From Phoronis australis (Eukaryota; Phoronida; Phoronidae): a DNA stretch of 64,000 bases. A program made the translations under genes and the position numbers. The stretch is taken from contig NMRA01000053.1 of NCBI GenBank assembly GCA_002633005.1, forward strand, positions 568,131-632,130, read 5' to 3'. Position 1 is the first letter of the stretch. Each line of letters opens with the position of its first letter. Below, one piece after another: positions 24,444 through 38,600 of the stretch. The notes under the pieces are model-generated. The model was given only the letters and a program-made list of their open reading frames with translations, had not been told where the DNA came from and searched no databases.

Positions 24444-24865
24444 TTATTCTGATCGCCAACCTTGCTCATAACAGTCATTAACTCTTTGCGCGAAAATACT
24501 TAAAAACGAGACTTTGCACGTGACACCTTGATTCAACCAAATTTCATGAAAGCCGTATTTTGATAGCAATTGTCTACGAGAAGACACCCAAGTATTTCTT
24601 CTAATCCGATCTAAATCAGCTAACATGTCATAAGACGCTTTAGCGTATCTAATAGGTGGCATTTTCAATAACTTTAGCCAATATTTTACACATGTGACAC
24701 AGTGCTTTGCATAGAGCGGAAAATTCCACAACACAGCTAGCTGCGTTTGAACAAGAGTTTCAAACTCCAAGAGCAATTTTACAGAATTTAACATATACAT
24801 TTTCAAGCCATTCACATTCTTTGAATCCCCAGATTGTCGCACCGTAGCACATAGTTGGCACAGCA
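24444..24865 (-). mobile_element. 3' end of a LINE reverse transcriptase, frameshifted
   Basis: One minus frame reads PTMCYGATIWGFKECEWLEN then VKFCKIALGV before a stop. A second frame continues with KYWLKLLKMPP, AYSDMLADLD-like residues and RRQLLSKYGFHEIWLNQGV. This is the usual order at the C-terminus of LINE reverse transcriptases (WG...VHLKFCK..LGV, then IKYWLK, then a Leu/Tyr-rich tail), now split by a frameshift. It abuts the ~0.7 kb repeat at 24870, whose tRNA-like end points into it. Confidence 0.8.
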
Positions 24866-25612
24866 ATTTTTTATTGAACCCGGTCCGCAAGAGTTTCGAG
24901 TCGTCGACTTTACCACTGCACCACTCAGCAGGTGACGTCATCGAACGTGAAAATAGAATACTTATATGAGCACGCGCAACAATCGCATGTTAAACAAAGG
25001 GTAGTGTACCGACATTTATACGCTATGAAAAATAAAACGCATAATCTCCATAAAAACGATATTTTGATTCAGTGAAATTTTTCTCTCGTGTTCTCTCACT
25101 TGTAAATAAACCGGTCTCCAATTTGAATGCGGATATCGTGTCATCAGGATCCTTTGGCTGGAGCTCTATACTCAGTTACCAGACGATATTTTCCCGCTTG
25201 GCGTGATAAAATGTGTAGTAAGCTATAATAGTGTCTAAACCTTATTTTATATATTCACTCTATTTCTATTTTGTTTAAATTTTCAGTTGGCTTTGAGTAA
25301 AAGCATTATTTGACAAAAATAGCTCGGTTTTTCTTAAAAGGTCACGACCTCCGACCCCGAGCCTCTGACATAGAAAGTAGTTACAAAGCCTGGGTGAGTG
25401 GAGAAAGGTAGATCGATTCATTGCAATGTTTCTCGTTCAGAATGAGGTATAAATAGATTATTAAATGTTCTCAGTCGTTATCCCCGTATTCTAGAGACCT
25501 CGTGGATTTTGGAGAATTATTACCCTGGGGGCTAACGTCCCTTGGGCGATAATTTTCCAAAATCCACTCGGGCTCTAGAATACGGGTGATAACGACTTCG
25601 CTATGTAATAAC
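24866..25612. repeat. Copy 1 of a ~0.7 kb repeat (partner 62880-63590)
   Basis: Co-linear, same-orientation match with 62880-63590, including CCACTCAGC, GTGAAAATAGAATACTTAT, GAGCACGCGCAAC, GATAAAATGTGTAGTAAGCT, CACGACCTCCGACCCCG, CCTCTGACATAGAAAGTAGT and GTAGATCGATTCATTGCAAT. The left edge carries a degraded tRNA-like end on the minus strand. The right edge (25488-25603) is a long hairpin with arms of ~50 bp. No coding capacity. Confidence 0.85.
25488..25603. repeat. Long hairpin closing copy 1 of the 0.7 kb repeat
   Basis: The left arm (GTATTCTAGAGACC, TGGATTTTGGAGAATTAT) pairs with the right arm (ATAATTTTCCAAAATCCA, GGGCTCTAGAATAC) around a loop rich in G and C. The outer bases CGTTATC and GATAACG also pair. 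Confidence 0.9.
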
Positions 25613-25870
25613 CTATATTTATTCTGCCCTTAAAAGACTAGAACAACTCTTAAATGGGTTGACTGCGTGTACAAATGTGCCTGTTTAATTTTTGTTTATT
25701 GTACTTTGGGCCAGAGGCCTTTCATACAAAATAAACGTATACAGCTTATTATACTGAATAAAAAGTAGAGAGAAAAACTTGTAATTTTCTGTAAAAAAGT
25801 ATTCCCATGATGTAAAAACGTTATGGCAGCTCAATGAGTAAGGTTGTAACAGCAGTTATTTCCACATCAT

Positions 25871-25972
25871 TGGGGAGGGGGAGGAGGAGGGAGGGAGGGG
25901 GAGGGAGGGAGGGGGCAGGGAGGGGGGAGAGGGAGAGGGAGAGAGCGAGGGAGAGGGAGAGAGAGAGAGACT
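25871..25972. repeat. G/A-rich microsatellite
   Basis: GGGAGGGAGG passing into GAGAGGGAGAGA; strongly purine-biased on the plus strand. Confidence 0.9.
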
Positions 25973-26696
25973 TTTATTTACATTAAGACATAGTACAATG
26001 ATTAAATAATTGCGATTTAAATCAGGAGGCCTGCTAAAGGTTTTCGACCGCTAATAAGAAGGTCCCCTGTACAAAATAAATTAATATAAATAAAAATCGT
26101 TAAGAATAAGTGAATAATCCAAAAGAGGAAAATAAAAAATACAAGATATACTAAGAAAAGAAATAGAATTATAGCCGTGAAAGGACCGACACGCCAGGAA
26201 CCAAGAAGTGGACTGGCACAGCTCAAGAGATTTTGGGAACACAACTAGATACTGTTACATATGAAGCAATTGGAAATATGACAGATTGGATCATAGTTGG
26301 AGAATGCTTGCAAAGAGTGTGTTTTTATTATATTTAAAGCAGAGACTGGTATTTCGTTGTTAGTTTATAAGGCGAGGAATTTCAGGCTCTTGATGACAAT
26401 TTGTTGGACGGGGGAATTGAAATTTTGGGTTATATTGTAACAGCAGCTGAGTATTGTTTCAGGTATGCAGGAGTTTTAACGTTTTAAGTTGGTTTACATT
26501 GAAAGTAATTTTTAAGAAGGTAACTGGCCCAACAAGCTTACTCAATTCATGATTTTTGATAAGCTTGATTTACGCTTTTACAAGTACTGCGGAGTAATCT
26601 CGTTCCAAGCTTAGCCCGCAATGAAAAGTAAGGGAGGAAGCAAATTTAGGGCTGGAGAAGCATTAGAACAGCCTCCCTTTCAGCAACGCTAGGACC

Positions 26697-26794
26697 TCGC
26701 TGAAAAGCAAGACTTCGCGAGATTACGTGAGATATTGCCGTGCATTTTAAATGAAAACACGTGACTTTGACTAGGTTTTAGCGAGGTCCTAGCG
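26697..26794. mobile_element. 98-bp MITE-like inverted-repeat element
   Basis: Ends CGCTAGGACCTCGCT and AGCGAGGTCCTAGCG are perfect 15-bp inverted repeats. A degraded relative lies at 15806-15912. Confidence 0.8.
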
Positions 26795-29550
26795 TCTACT
26801 GAACGCACGCCAGGACTCTCAACAAGCTTGCACAAAGTTAGCTGAGTAAAAAGGAACTTTTTAACATCACTTCCATAGGTTTAATTGTCACGGTCCACAG
26901 AAACAGTTGATTTCCAAATGCAGGCTGTACATGGTCAGTGCAAGGACACGGGACACAGAACTATTACACAAAGTTTATTGCAAACAGTTAACTTAACTAC
27001 GACCGAAGCTCCACAACCACATTTTTATTCACACATGTCATACAATTTAACATATGCATGGCTGAAAATTCCATGCATACACTTTGGTACTAAATATGAA
27101 CAAAACAAAAAGCTTCAATCCTTATATAACCTGTCAACAACATTTTCAAAAATTGTCCATGAGCTTGGAAATGACGTTTAGAATACCATAATCGAGTGGC
27201 TCACGCAGATGCTCCACTTATCAACAAAGTACCCTTTCCCTGAAATTTCTGGGACTTTTTAGTAAAGTTAACACATATTAGAAGAAACGAAAAGGCGCTG
27301 CTGTGTTTTTTTTCAGTGAAAAACCCTTATTTCTTCACAGCTTGAAAAATTGAATCCGGAATTTCGGTATTCATACAACACAAAGTTAATTCCAAAAATC
27401 TGAAATAGGTGCCCGGTCCCGAAGCGGACACTCCGTCATTCTGAATGCAATTGACTTGTGTATTGCTTCTTGTTAGATTTCGCAAACATCGCCGAATTCA
27501 ACCGAAAAAGTGATAAAAAGTGTTATGAATGAAAATTTTTTCTCTTTATGGTTTCTTGCCTGAAGCAATAAATTAAGTAATTTCAGGTGTGACCGGGAGT
27601 CAAAATCGCAAGGACACACAATGGAGTTCTTTTTCACATTATCTGGTCAAAACAATTTTCGAATTAAAAAATGTATATTGAAATTACAGTGTATGACATT
27701 GCTTTTACCTCTTTTTCAAATAAAAGTGCTTAGAGACGTCTTTTCAATAACCGCAAGAAGATTAGCGCCAAGTTAGCTGTTTTTTATTTTACCGCCCTCT
27801 TTTCCAGAGTAAAATTAATCAAAATCAAAATTTGGTCAAATACGTCAGACGCTGGGTCGTTGAGATAACGCTAAAGCTTTCAAATAATGCGTTTGATTTT
27901 GACAAAAGCATTACAAAACTTAAAATTTGAATGTCAAAGTGCGTGCACCTGCTTCAAGTGTGCGGTTCGGGACTGTTCGGATATGAACACTCTTCGTGTA
28001 CACCTGTGTGCAAAATATAAAAAGTCTAAGGCTTCCTACTTGAGATGACGCGGCAACAGCTGTTTCATAGATAAAATGCTATGGACCCTGCTTTGCGCTG
28101 ACACGCGACGCAGATAAAAAGCCCTGAATAACCGCATCGGAATCAAGGGTATATGAAGCCACCGTGCACATACAAAATAAATTTTGTCAATTTTTTGTAA
28201 ACTGACTTGAGACTAAAGGTCGTCTTAACACATAGCATCAGCATATTGTAGTAATAACTGTTTGCACATACAGTTATGAGCCAAAAGAAAACCCAAAGAA
28301 CTGCTTGCAAGAAATTTAATTTTTTTCCGAACCAAGCCTTCAGTTTCGTTGCTTTAACGTGAAGGCTGCTGTCGAAGTAATACAGACACGTGGAGTCACG
28401 TGCTTGGAAACTTCCTGCCACTGAACGGGTGACATCTACCTTCTTGCATTAGCACGACCTATACTAAGCTTTGTGAAACGGGGGTTACTATCACAAGTTC
28501 AAGAAAAAGGCATATGATTATCATATTAAACAATATAAAGACGTCCTTCCTATGCAGTTATTACATAAGCAAATGCAAAGGAGAGACAAGTTGACCCCTC
28601 CTTTCAGATTTCGAACTCACAAGCATTAGTATCAATGGGCCCGAGGAAATATTTTTAGAACCACCATTACACTAATGTCTCCAATCTATTCAATTTTCTT
28701 GACTAACTTGTCAGTAAACAACAAGCCAATCACAAGGCTATTCATTTGCTTTAGACACCAATTTTAAAGCACTGCCAGGGTGTCGGCTTTAAAATACACA
28801 ACAACGACCTCTTTGTGCATTTCCGTTAATTATTGCCCCAGTTTCTGAACAAACTCCCGGACTTATTTTTGGAATATCAGACAGTTAAGCAATGTGGCGG
28901 CTCCTAATACATGCCCTAAGCTCACTGAAAAGAAATATTGACGCAAATCCACACAGAGTGGTGATATTTACAAAATGCTTGTGATGTCATTGATTGATTG
29001 ATAAGGTTGTCTCTATAACATAATTTAAAATGGTTAAAAAAACAAAAAAAAAGAAGGAGCATCTCTAAAGACAGCTTATCTTGAATAAACGGCTTTTTCG
29101 TGAATAATAACCAAATAAGCACAAACCACAAATAGATCACTGTCTCATGCAAATTAATAAATTTCCGGAATAACATCATCAAACAGCAGTGTGTGACAAA
29201 AGTCAAAACACCGTAAGGTGCTTCAGCATCACCAATATAATATACAGTTTTAGACAACGAAATGACGTAATCGACAGTATGTGCTGACACTCGACAATAT
29301 ATTCAAATTTAATTGTGTGTGTTCGTGTGAGCATGCACATGAATATGTATATATACTGAACACAATGATCTTGCAATCAAACACATGTAAGTGTTGAAAT
29401 AAGACTAATACATAAACGAAACACTAAACAGTTATGCCTCAACTATCCTTAAAACAGACCGCTGGTTGGTGTCGTCACAATCATGGTAAATCTTGCTGGC
29501 AGACCTCTTTGGTTACGAAGTATTCAAAATACTAGGTTGTGAATGTTCGC
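26795..29550. other. Intergenic / 3' flank of gene B, no gene supported
   Basis: AT-rich. Open frames of up to 122 codons (28922-29290, minus) look like chance frames rich in Phe, Leu and Cys. The 3' UTR of gene B should start at 29550 and run downward; I saw no clear AATAAA on the minus strand close to the stop. Confidence 0.35.
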
Positions 29551-29606
29551 TCAACCAGAAGCCTTGTCGGTCTTGAGGCGTTTTTCGTATTCTTCTTCAC
29601 TGAGTT
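29551..29606 (-). CDS. Gene B last exon: charged tail and stop
   Basis: Acceptor TTGTATTTTCAG; 56 nt reading LSEEEYEKRLKTDKASG then TGA. Entered in phase 1, joining the preceding exon as RQ-E-LSEEEY. Confidence 0.75.
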
Positions 29607-32600
29607 CTGAAAATACAACAGCCTATTGTACACACACCTAAACAAGCATAAATCTAGAGCAACAGTCACGGACAGCCTGAGTTAATTATTTAAGTACTGT
29701 ATATAAAAAACCTTGTTCATTAGGTGCCACATTTCAGGTACCTGGTCAATGATCTGAAAATCGAATTCGAAATTTCGTGCATAGGCCCGAACGAGAAAAC
29801 AAGGTTAAAACCCTGTTTCGGTGTGTACCATCAAAACTGGATGAGAAGGGGAGGGTGGGTTAACGGACCCGTGACCCCTGTTCATTGCCAAAATGCCCTC
29901 ACCCCGCTTGAAACCATTGTACACGCTGTACATTTTAATTGTTGGGGCATAAGTGGGCTAAAATATGGCATGTACTTTGTGATGAAACAAGGTAATGCTT
30001 GAGTTTAACGATGTTTTTCATTAGAGTGGTAGTATATGACTATTGTGACCAAGGTGAAACTCAGGCTGCGGCCTCAAGGCGATGTTCCTTATCTATATGT
30101 CGGGGAATCCATTGAGCAAGGCGCTGGTTAAATCACTGCCACGTGCAAGAGCGACTAGCTTCGTCTGATAGAACCTGGCCATTTCCGTTTGCTTACCACC
30201 AAACTTACTACAAAACGTACCGAGAGTGACGATATTACTTCATGTACGCCAATCGAGGTACGTTTTGTATTTATTCCATACGCTTCGAATTCCTCAGTTT
30301 CTTTCATGTTTCCGCAAATTTTTTGAATACTTCACTCAGACTGTTCACATGGCGAATCACATCCTATTATGTATGTACTTGCGCGTTAGGTTGCAAGTTT
30401 TCTCTAGTAAAACAAACAGTTTTAAATGTAACGATTTATTACTTGAAAAGAGATAACAGCTCGGAAAACAACGGCAACTTAGCACTGAACTTGTAACATC
30501 TCGTGAAAATAGTTAAAAAACAACATTTGAAATTGTAGTTACCGTGGAATCGGCGCCTGAGTTGCAGACGATATAATATTTAGCAAATGAAAACTGAGAC
30601 AGAACTGTCATATAATTAACAGTCCTGTTCCAGATGTTACGATTGGGATCTGATTGCATGTTGAGTGTTATTTACTCTGCTATAATTGAATCACTTTAAA
30701 ATATTTTCGGAAAGTTTGATGATCGAACCAGCTAATGAGATCGAGTCGACATTGCCCTACCTTTCCATGTCAGAGGTCACTGTTAAAGTAGCGCGGAGGT
30801 GAATACGGAAAACATTATTACATGGCCGAATTTCCTTCCACAGATTCAACGCGCATGAGATAAATTGCTTGAGTGCATGTGAAAGCGCAATTCTTGCTTT
30901 GATACTGTAAATGTTTTTAGATACTAATAGCCTTGATTAAGGAAATAGTTTGTCTGAAAATAATACAATCTCGAAATGTCACTTTTGTTGTACCGTATAA
31001 TTAATACACTATGTGCGCGTATTTAGGCCCGTGTACCTGGCCACGTTTGAAGCTGCGGCTATATCCAAAATTAGGTGGACGCGCCAATATAAGATTAACG
31101 ATTTTAGTAAAAACGCCCTTGAAAGTGATACTGTGGAATTTGTGCACCCCCTCATTTTTAGGAAATAATAGCATATCAAATATGAAAACATTACAAATAA
31201 TTTTGCACATGTCAGTAACTAAGACTGGAGTTTTATACGTGTCATTTCTACAAAGTACGTTCGCAAGTAAATCTAACGATGTCCTATCTGTGTTATAATG
31301 TAGGAAATGCGCTGGGAAAGATTATACGCTTTTGCCGAAGACAAAGCGCCTGCCCGCATCAACAAGCATTATTTCGGATACACTTCCTTATGCTTGGGTC
31401 TAAATACGCGTAGCCGGCTTCTCTTTGAGAGGGTCATGCAGTTTGCCAAAGAGCCGAAAAGCAGTAATTGTTTTACGACATTGACCAACATTTGAATATG
31501 TTTTCTCATGCTAAATAACAGATTATTTGTTTTGGAATTTTTTTGATTTTGCGTCGTGGTTTTGTTACCTTCGCGTCACACATCAAATTTTGTAATAGCA
31601 GCATAGCTAAACCGAAGTGCAGACATTAAATGTGACTTTGGTCAAACGGGAATTTGGAATTCATCTAAGAAAAACATCCCTGTGGCAGTTTGCATCAACT
31701 AACGCTATTTCACAATCCCAATAATATAAAATTATCTACATTTAGTAAAATGCAGCGTGATAAACGTAAACTTGAAATAGGCACGCTTTTGCGAAAGTCA
31801 TTTTAAGCATTCTGTGACACTGTTTGAGCTAAAATACCTAAAGCAGGTGACGACCCCTATCTTTATTGTTACTTAGAAAACAAGGTGGGCGTCAAAACAC
31901 CCAGGAAACCAAACAGCGCCTGCTCGTGGACAAGCAAATTAAATTTGAGGTATTCAACATCAAAACAAAAAAACTTTTACCTACGCCAACATAAGAAAAT
32001 CAGTGAATCGGGAAATAGAATTGAAGTTGTTAAATTTACGTCGAACAAAGCATTAACCTGTCTTGAAAAGGACTTCACTCATTTATTCAATCAAAACTGG
32101 TTTTGCAGAAACCCATGTAAAATCCGCACAAGTGCCTGTGTTTAGGCGCCTACAACAAGAAAACTAATTCGATGACCCTCACATATTTTTTGCAGACTTG
32201 TAGCATGCAAATAACACATACAAAGTATGAAATATCAAAAATTAACGATAAATCAAAACTGATCCTATTTCCACTTCTTCAGTTTCAAAAGATTCTGGAA
32301 AAAGCTAATTTTCGGACAAATTACCCCTGACAATTCCTCAAACTTTTTCCCTGGGAGCCCTACAGTACAGTGCTTTGCTTTAGGGCCCATCAGATTGTTA
32401 AGACGGTCCATAGGCATTCACAGTGATAATACCCGTGCTCCGATGACATTCAGTGGCTAAATGGTAATCTCAAAGGATGACTCCAAACAATTAATGTAAA
32501 TTTGATACTAAGTTGTAGTCTTACCCTGGCGTAAGATCTGCATTACGCTATCCCCATGTCTTGCTTCTTCCTTGTTAAAGTCAATAGTGTACCTACAAGT

Positions 32601-35600
32601 TGACAAATGTATTGAACTGAAAATAGTCGGGTTTACAATAGCAAATAATAGGACAAGAACAAAATAGAACAGCTTTAATAGGTGCCCACCGTGTGCATCA
32701 CAAACGATACTGACATATGGAGTGTCGACGATGCGGTGATCGAATCAATGTGCGCACCATCAGCTCTGATGGATCTTCATACTGAGAACACGGAAGAGCG
32801 ATCAACAAAACTGGCACATATTAAAGCAAACGTAATGACAATTTGTCATCACATTAGTCAGGTCTTTCCTCAAGAGGAACTCGTGTGACAAATTCTTCGA
32901 GGAGCCATCAAATAACTCGTAGACATAAACGCGGGTTAAGAGGAAACTAAGATAGCCCCTAGATGGCGCTACTGTTGAACAGTTAAAGAATTAATGTTAG
33001 CCAAACTCACCAACACATCCTTGAATTCGATAATTTTTCAAGCGGATGGCAGAAAAGACGACAGGCGCCAAGAACAGACATGGGAAACAATCAACATGGT
33101 AACTGGGATGACAAAAAGGCAAAATCCATAGAAACATATATGCTAAATTTCATGAAAACCTACCATACAACTTGGTAGAAATGAAAGCATGTGGAAAAAC
33201 CAACAAGGGGACACTGTAGCAGTCGCTTTTCCCGAAATAAACGTCAGCCGCGCTCTCTTGCAAATAGTGCCTCAGAAACCACAATTTCCTGACCTTATAT
33301 CAAGATATATATGTCAAATATCGAGGGAAAGGAAAAAATTGGAGTCGGGGATGACTCAACATGAAAAATCAAGGAATTTGGTTGATATGACGTAGAGCCA
33401 AAGATTGCCACTGGGAGGCGCTACCGTATTCCTACTCGTGACCAAGTACAACCGTGCGCTCCTCAACACGTGATCGTTTGAGTAGTTTGGCAGATAGAGA
33501 CAGACATACGCTAAAAAAGGCTCGACAACAGAGAAAATGGCCAGTAGGTGGACGTAGAATAGACCGAATTAGTCCGACATTAGGGAAAATATTGTCGTTA
33601 TCTCGTTAGAAACAAACTTAACCGGATACGTCAAAAGTCATCATTGTCTCTCGTCAGATCGATAGGAACACATCTGCCAATTATCATGAAGATCCTAAAA
33701 GGGGCTTAGGAGACAAAGCAGACGCATACGACGCTGGGCAATGTGACATCACAAATATATATTAGGGAGCATTAAAATCTTGTGATTGAACCCAATCCAT
33801 AGTCATGCCATTACTCAATTCTGTGCCATAGACGGTATGTTTGTGTTAACAAACGTCTCACCACCCTAATACTTTTTATGGTTCCTCAAAAGGTACATGT
33901 AGCAACGGGTATTCCACAGTATGGCCATTTTGCATGAGGGCTGCTGGAGTCACTGGGATGCTTTTAACATTCTCAATATTGGTGATATCATGAACCTGGG
34001 AACTGTTGTCGACATCATTTTCGGAGAAATCTAAATTAGCTTTAGTGGACAAGACTTACGTTGCTCCGTCGATCTCGATTTCCGTCGAGCCTCGAGGGTT
34101 TTCCTTATACTTCAGATCCAACAGAATGGTAGTTTCTTGACTGTACATCAACCACTCGTTCGACTTATCCAAATAGAACCAAACTATTTTTGTACCGGGT
34201 GGTTCTCGAAATGGAAATTCGTTAGGCTCCGACAGGTCAGGTGCGCTGAAATAGTCCAGTTTCAGGTACCCTTACTTTAAACACATGTGCTTTCAGAAGC
34301 AAAGCTTTTCGGCACGTACACCTGAGCGGTCCGTGGCGTCCAAAACAGCGGTTTATAGCATTTTATGTGTATACGGAATATACCATGGAACATTTATATA
34401 TTAACAGTGTGAGAATTTGAAACAATGGAGAAACAGCTTCGTGTGGCTGTCTTCATTAATCTCTACTCACTTGCGTGTTTGCGTATATGGCTATTTTTCA
34501 CCATTGTCCTTTTTGAGCCAATCTCATAATCCGAAACATACCAACGTTATTCAGATTTCTTCGACTTCGCAACATGATAAAACAATAGGTTCATTATCAA
34601 TGATTTAAGAAATCATTAATAGGAACTGCTGAAAGAGAAGAGGCGAAGCAGAAAGCATTATTATAATCCGTAGTTTTCCGCGCAGTGGTTCAAGTCACCG
34701 TAGTACATTCAAAGTTATCTACTCAAATGGCAATCGTATCGAGATTGATCGCCATATCCTCGGCTCCATTCGGAAGTTGTACATCACAAGCCTCGGCGGA
34801 ATCGTGACTCTTGTCCAAGGTAACGTTTATCCTAATTTGACATATGTCTGTGCTGAAGTCTGCCTATAATCAAATTACTTACACAACTTCTAAGTCAAAA
34901 CATCCTTCAGATCCACACCGATATGCATTACAGTGTCCATTAGGCCAACGTACCTACAAACAGACAAACAGATAGTTACTAAAGCTGAGGAGCAGACATC
35001 AGTCAAGGGCGACGTGTTCATAATTCAAGAAAATGTGTTACTGGGACACCACATTCCTCGATGACATGACAGAACCATAGGCGGATTTAGGAGGGGGCCC
35101 AGGGGGCTCGGGCCCCCCCCCCTCTTGGCTGCCGCAAAAAAAATAAAACAGTAAGAGCGTAGGGAAATGGTGAGTATATTAATAAACCCCGGTAATTAAA
35201 CTTATACGGATGAAAAGAAGATTTAAATGTGTGCAGTTTTAGTGTTTNTCGTCTGCTCCACTGTGCAATGAAGAAAATTTACTTCATTTTTTAAAGAGAA
35301 TGGAACCTGAGTGACGATGAAAAAACAGAAGCTGCTGGTAAGATGTGAATTTTAATCGAAGCCTTAGTGAATCACTCAGAAACTCGCAATACTCTCTTTG
35401 TCAAACCTTATCTTAAGACGATTTCCAAAGCAATCCCGTCATTATTGCCAACACGAAAAACGGATTTGGTCTTTTGGGCATTTGAAGACTATTTTAAATC
35501 CGACAAATTTGTTAACAATTGATAGCACAAAATATAAAACGTGTAATAAGCATTACGGAAAGAAGTAGGTTTCGCGCGCAAACGCTGTGGACCATAAACA

Positions 35601-38600
35601 AGTAGGTCTTTTAGAATGGGACTTGTAGTTAATCGTGGTGGTGTAGTGGTAACGCACGCGCTCGCTATTCGCTAGGTCGTGAGTTCGAGTCTCTGCTACG
35701 TTCAGTTTTTCCTGTTTGACACGTTCTCCGTGTTTTGTTTTTTTTCCTTTTTTTTCTTGGATAATACTTCAGGAATCAAGGAAAGTGCTTGATTTTTAGA
35801 GGTAAAAACAGAAAAATTTTCTGAGCGGGAGGGGGGCAAACCCCCCTCCCGACCTCCCCCCATTCGGTGCTATGCGCATCTACAATCGTGGTGCAGTTTG
35901 CGCAAATGCTTACAGCCGGACAAAATGTTGGGCCCCCCCCTTGTGATATCCTAGATCCGCCACTGCAGAACTATTGTAAAACGTTGAAATGCGCCCACGG
36001 CAACACCGCAAACAGTATGGCTTTAGAACTGTTCATTATTAACATCATGTAATTTTCAAAAAAATATCACTCGAGGGCAAAGCATAAGCCACTTTCACAC
36101 GTGTGTGTGGCTATTCATTGCATACCCATCATTCATAACTAGGGACTACGGAATGGAACTGACTGGTGATTGTGTCGCAAACAAATTTACACGGATGTTG
36201 CTAGTTGTTTGGAGAATGCGCAGTATAGATTTCGCCTAAAACACACTAAAACAATGTTATCCTTAAAATAAGGTTGTATAAACCAAACCATTTTTAGGAG
36301 TTAAATGGAATAATTTTCTGAACCTGATATCTAACAATGGATGCTTCATTATCCCAAAACTCTTACGACGAAATTGCTGTGAAATTATCTTTCAAGCTTT
36401 GTTGGTCATCCATAAAGAGAGGAGTTGGGAGTGTGTTGCCCATTTTTTAAATGTATTACTGTACAGAACAGAGAGCAAAGACATCATGCATGGAAACGTT
36501 TTTGTGACTAAAGCTCTAGCCATGACCAAATATCGACACTTCTAATCATGACTAACGTTCTAGTCACGTCGAATTGCATGAGTGCATTTGAATAGATTTA
36601 GTCACATTTTAGTCATATCCTTTGCATAATTGGGACGTATTAAAGCTCTAGCCATGACTGGAGCTCTAATCATTACTAGCTTTATGTCATAGACTAAAGC
36701 GTTATCCATGACTAGAAATTTTGACAGTTAAGTCCTCGACAAGGGTCTTAGTACGTACAGATTATGCAAATGAAGTGACTAAACGTGACTAATTCTGTTC
36801 AAATGCAGTCATGCACAGTCGATAGTCTCATTTTAGTCATGACTAATATGTGACTAATATGTGACTAATTTGCGACTAATAACTTACCAAAATTTTACTG
36901 ACCTAGGTTAAGGATGGACAATGAAAATCCCAATCAATTACCTCTTTTATTGCAAAACTATTGTGTTGTTCAGTAATTTTAAAGTTTTGGACCCAGCTGA
37001 GTGAAACTAAAATGATTAAACAGACACAATAATAGCAATTAGGAAACATTTATGCTGTAGATTACAAAGCGCCTCGAAAACTGATACCTGGCAACGGGCC
37101 TGGTCAATCGTAATCCTGTTCAACTACCCGACCGTATTGCATAGCTTAGCGGATGACCGACAAACGCAAAAAACCTCTCTCATTTCCAGGTTGTACAAAC
37201 ACAAAACAAAAATCGCGTCCACCCAAACAGTATTTAGGAGAATTTTACAAATATTTTGCCATAAGCATACGACTGTAGAGAATCAAAGTAAACAATGCCC
37301 CTTCGAGAGTACTAATGGTATGTCTCGTGCGCTCCCATCGACTTTTGATGCTTCTGGGCATGTGTATTGAGAATGTGAACGGACTATATTCAGTGATTTC
37401 AGTTTTAAAGTTTGACACGAGAAAGGCACTGTGTAAAGAAGAAACGTTCATTCTAACTTACGTATACATGACCAGAGTCTTCAAGTTTGTATACCGTTCC
37501 GACTTCGCCAGCACCACCATCTTGGTTTCCCCATTTCCAATCCGGGCCTGAAAGAAATAATCGGTTTAATGAGGGCCAGCTACCATTTGAATGTGTTGAT
37601 CAGTGCTCTAGGATAAATGTTTTTCAAAAATGGCTTCAAACTTTTTGAATCACTTGCATTTTTCACAAAAAACGTAATTAAGACTAAGAGGATACAAAGT
37701 AACACGAATCTAACCACTTCCTTCAATACAGACACATAATGAGTCATTCACATGAATGGGGTTGAAGTCACGAGATAAACCGCCCGTGTTACACTCACCT
37801 CTTTTAACTTTAATCCCAACCTTTGGGAAAGGATCGTTGGGATCAGCGACACGAGGATCATTTGTAGTCATGATGTCAAATTTATTGTTCCTTCCGAAAT
37901 CATAACGGCGCTGTTTACCAGTTATATCCCACTCAACGGTGATGCTTTCTATAAATAATGTACAGTGTAGCTTATTCGATGACACTAGGCAAAAGCAAAT
38001 GCAGCCTGTTTCACAAAAATGTAACCTGTGTACGACTTACGCAAAAGTCGTCTGCTTAGGGTGTAAGGATTCGTGGGTAATTGACCTATCGCCACGATTT
38101 TGAGTGACAGCTTAACTAACCAATCGGAACGCAGCATTATTGACACACCTTCGTTTCCAAGCCGCCATTTTACCCGTCAAACAACACGTCGTCAGGTAAA
38201 ACCTATTGTTTGTCGACTTTAGTCAAGTGGGCGGAGCTTGCAATAGGTCAATTGGTGAAAACTGGTGGTTAACGGGCAAGCGAGAAACTCCTAACTTAAC
38301 GTTCGAATGGAAAAAAGGATACTCCGGTGGACTTTGAGCATTTGCAGGGATCGCCAAATATGCGTCATTTGAAGGGTCCTAAAGCCAGTTGCATGAAACA
38401 GAACCAATAGGTACACAACTATGTGTCCTAAATTTTCAGAGCATTTGTAGGCTTTTTCACTCACTAATGTTATGAATTTCTATTACTTTACCTTTTACCA
38501 CATCTTCCAATAACATTATTTCATTGAAAATAAATGACCAAGTCCTTAAATTAAGTCCGTTGAATGAAACGATCCCCGTTTATTTTGTATAATATCTTAA

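Larger units (their letters stand above)
34954..37461. other. Gene B intron with two inserted elements
   Basis: Holds the 890-bp element at 35076-35965 and the foldback repeat at 36505-36885. No exon seen. Confidence 0.5.

Noticed and set aside
35634-35708. Functional tRNA gene
   Set aside because: A and B boxes are present but acceptor and anticodon stems do not pair well; a SINE head is more likely.
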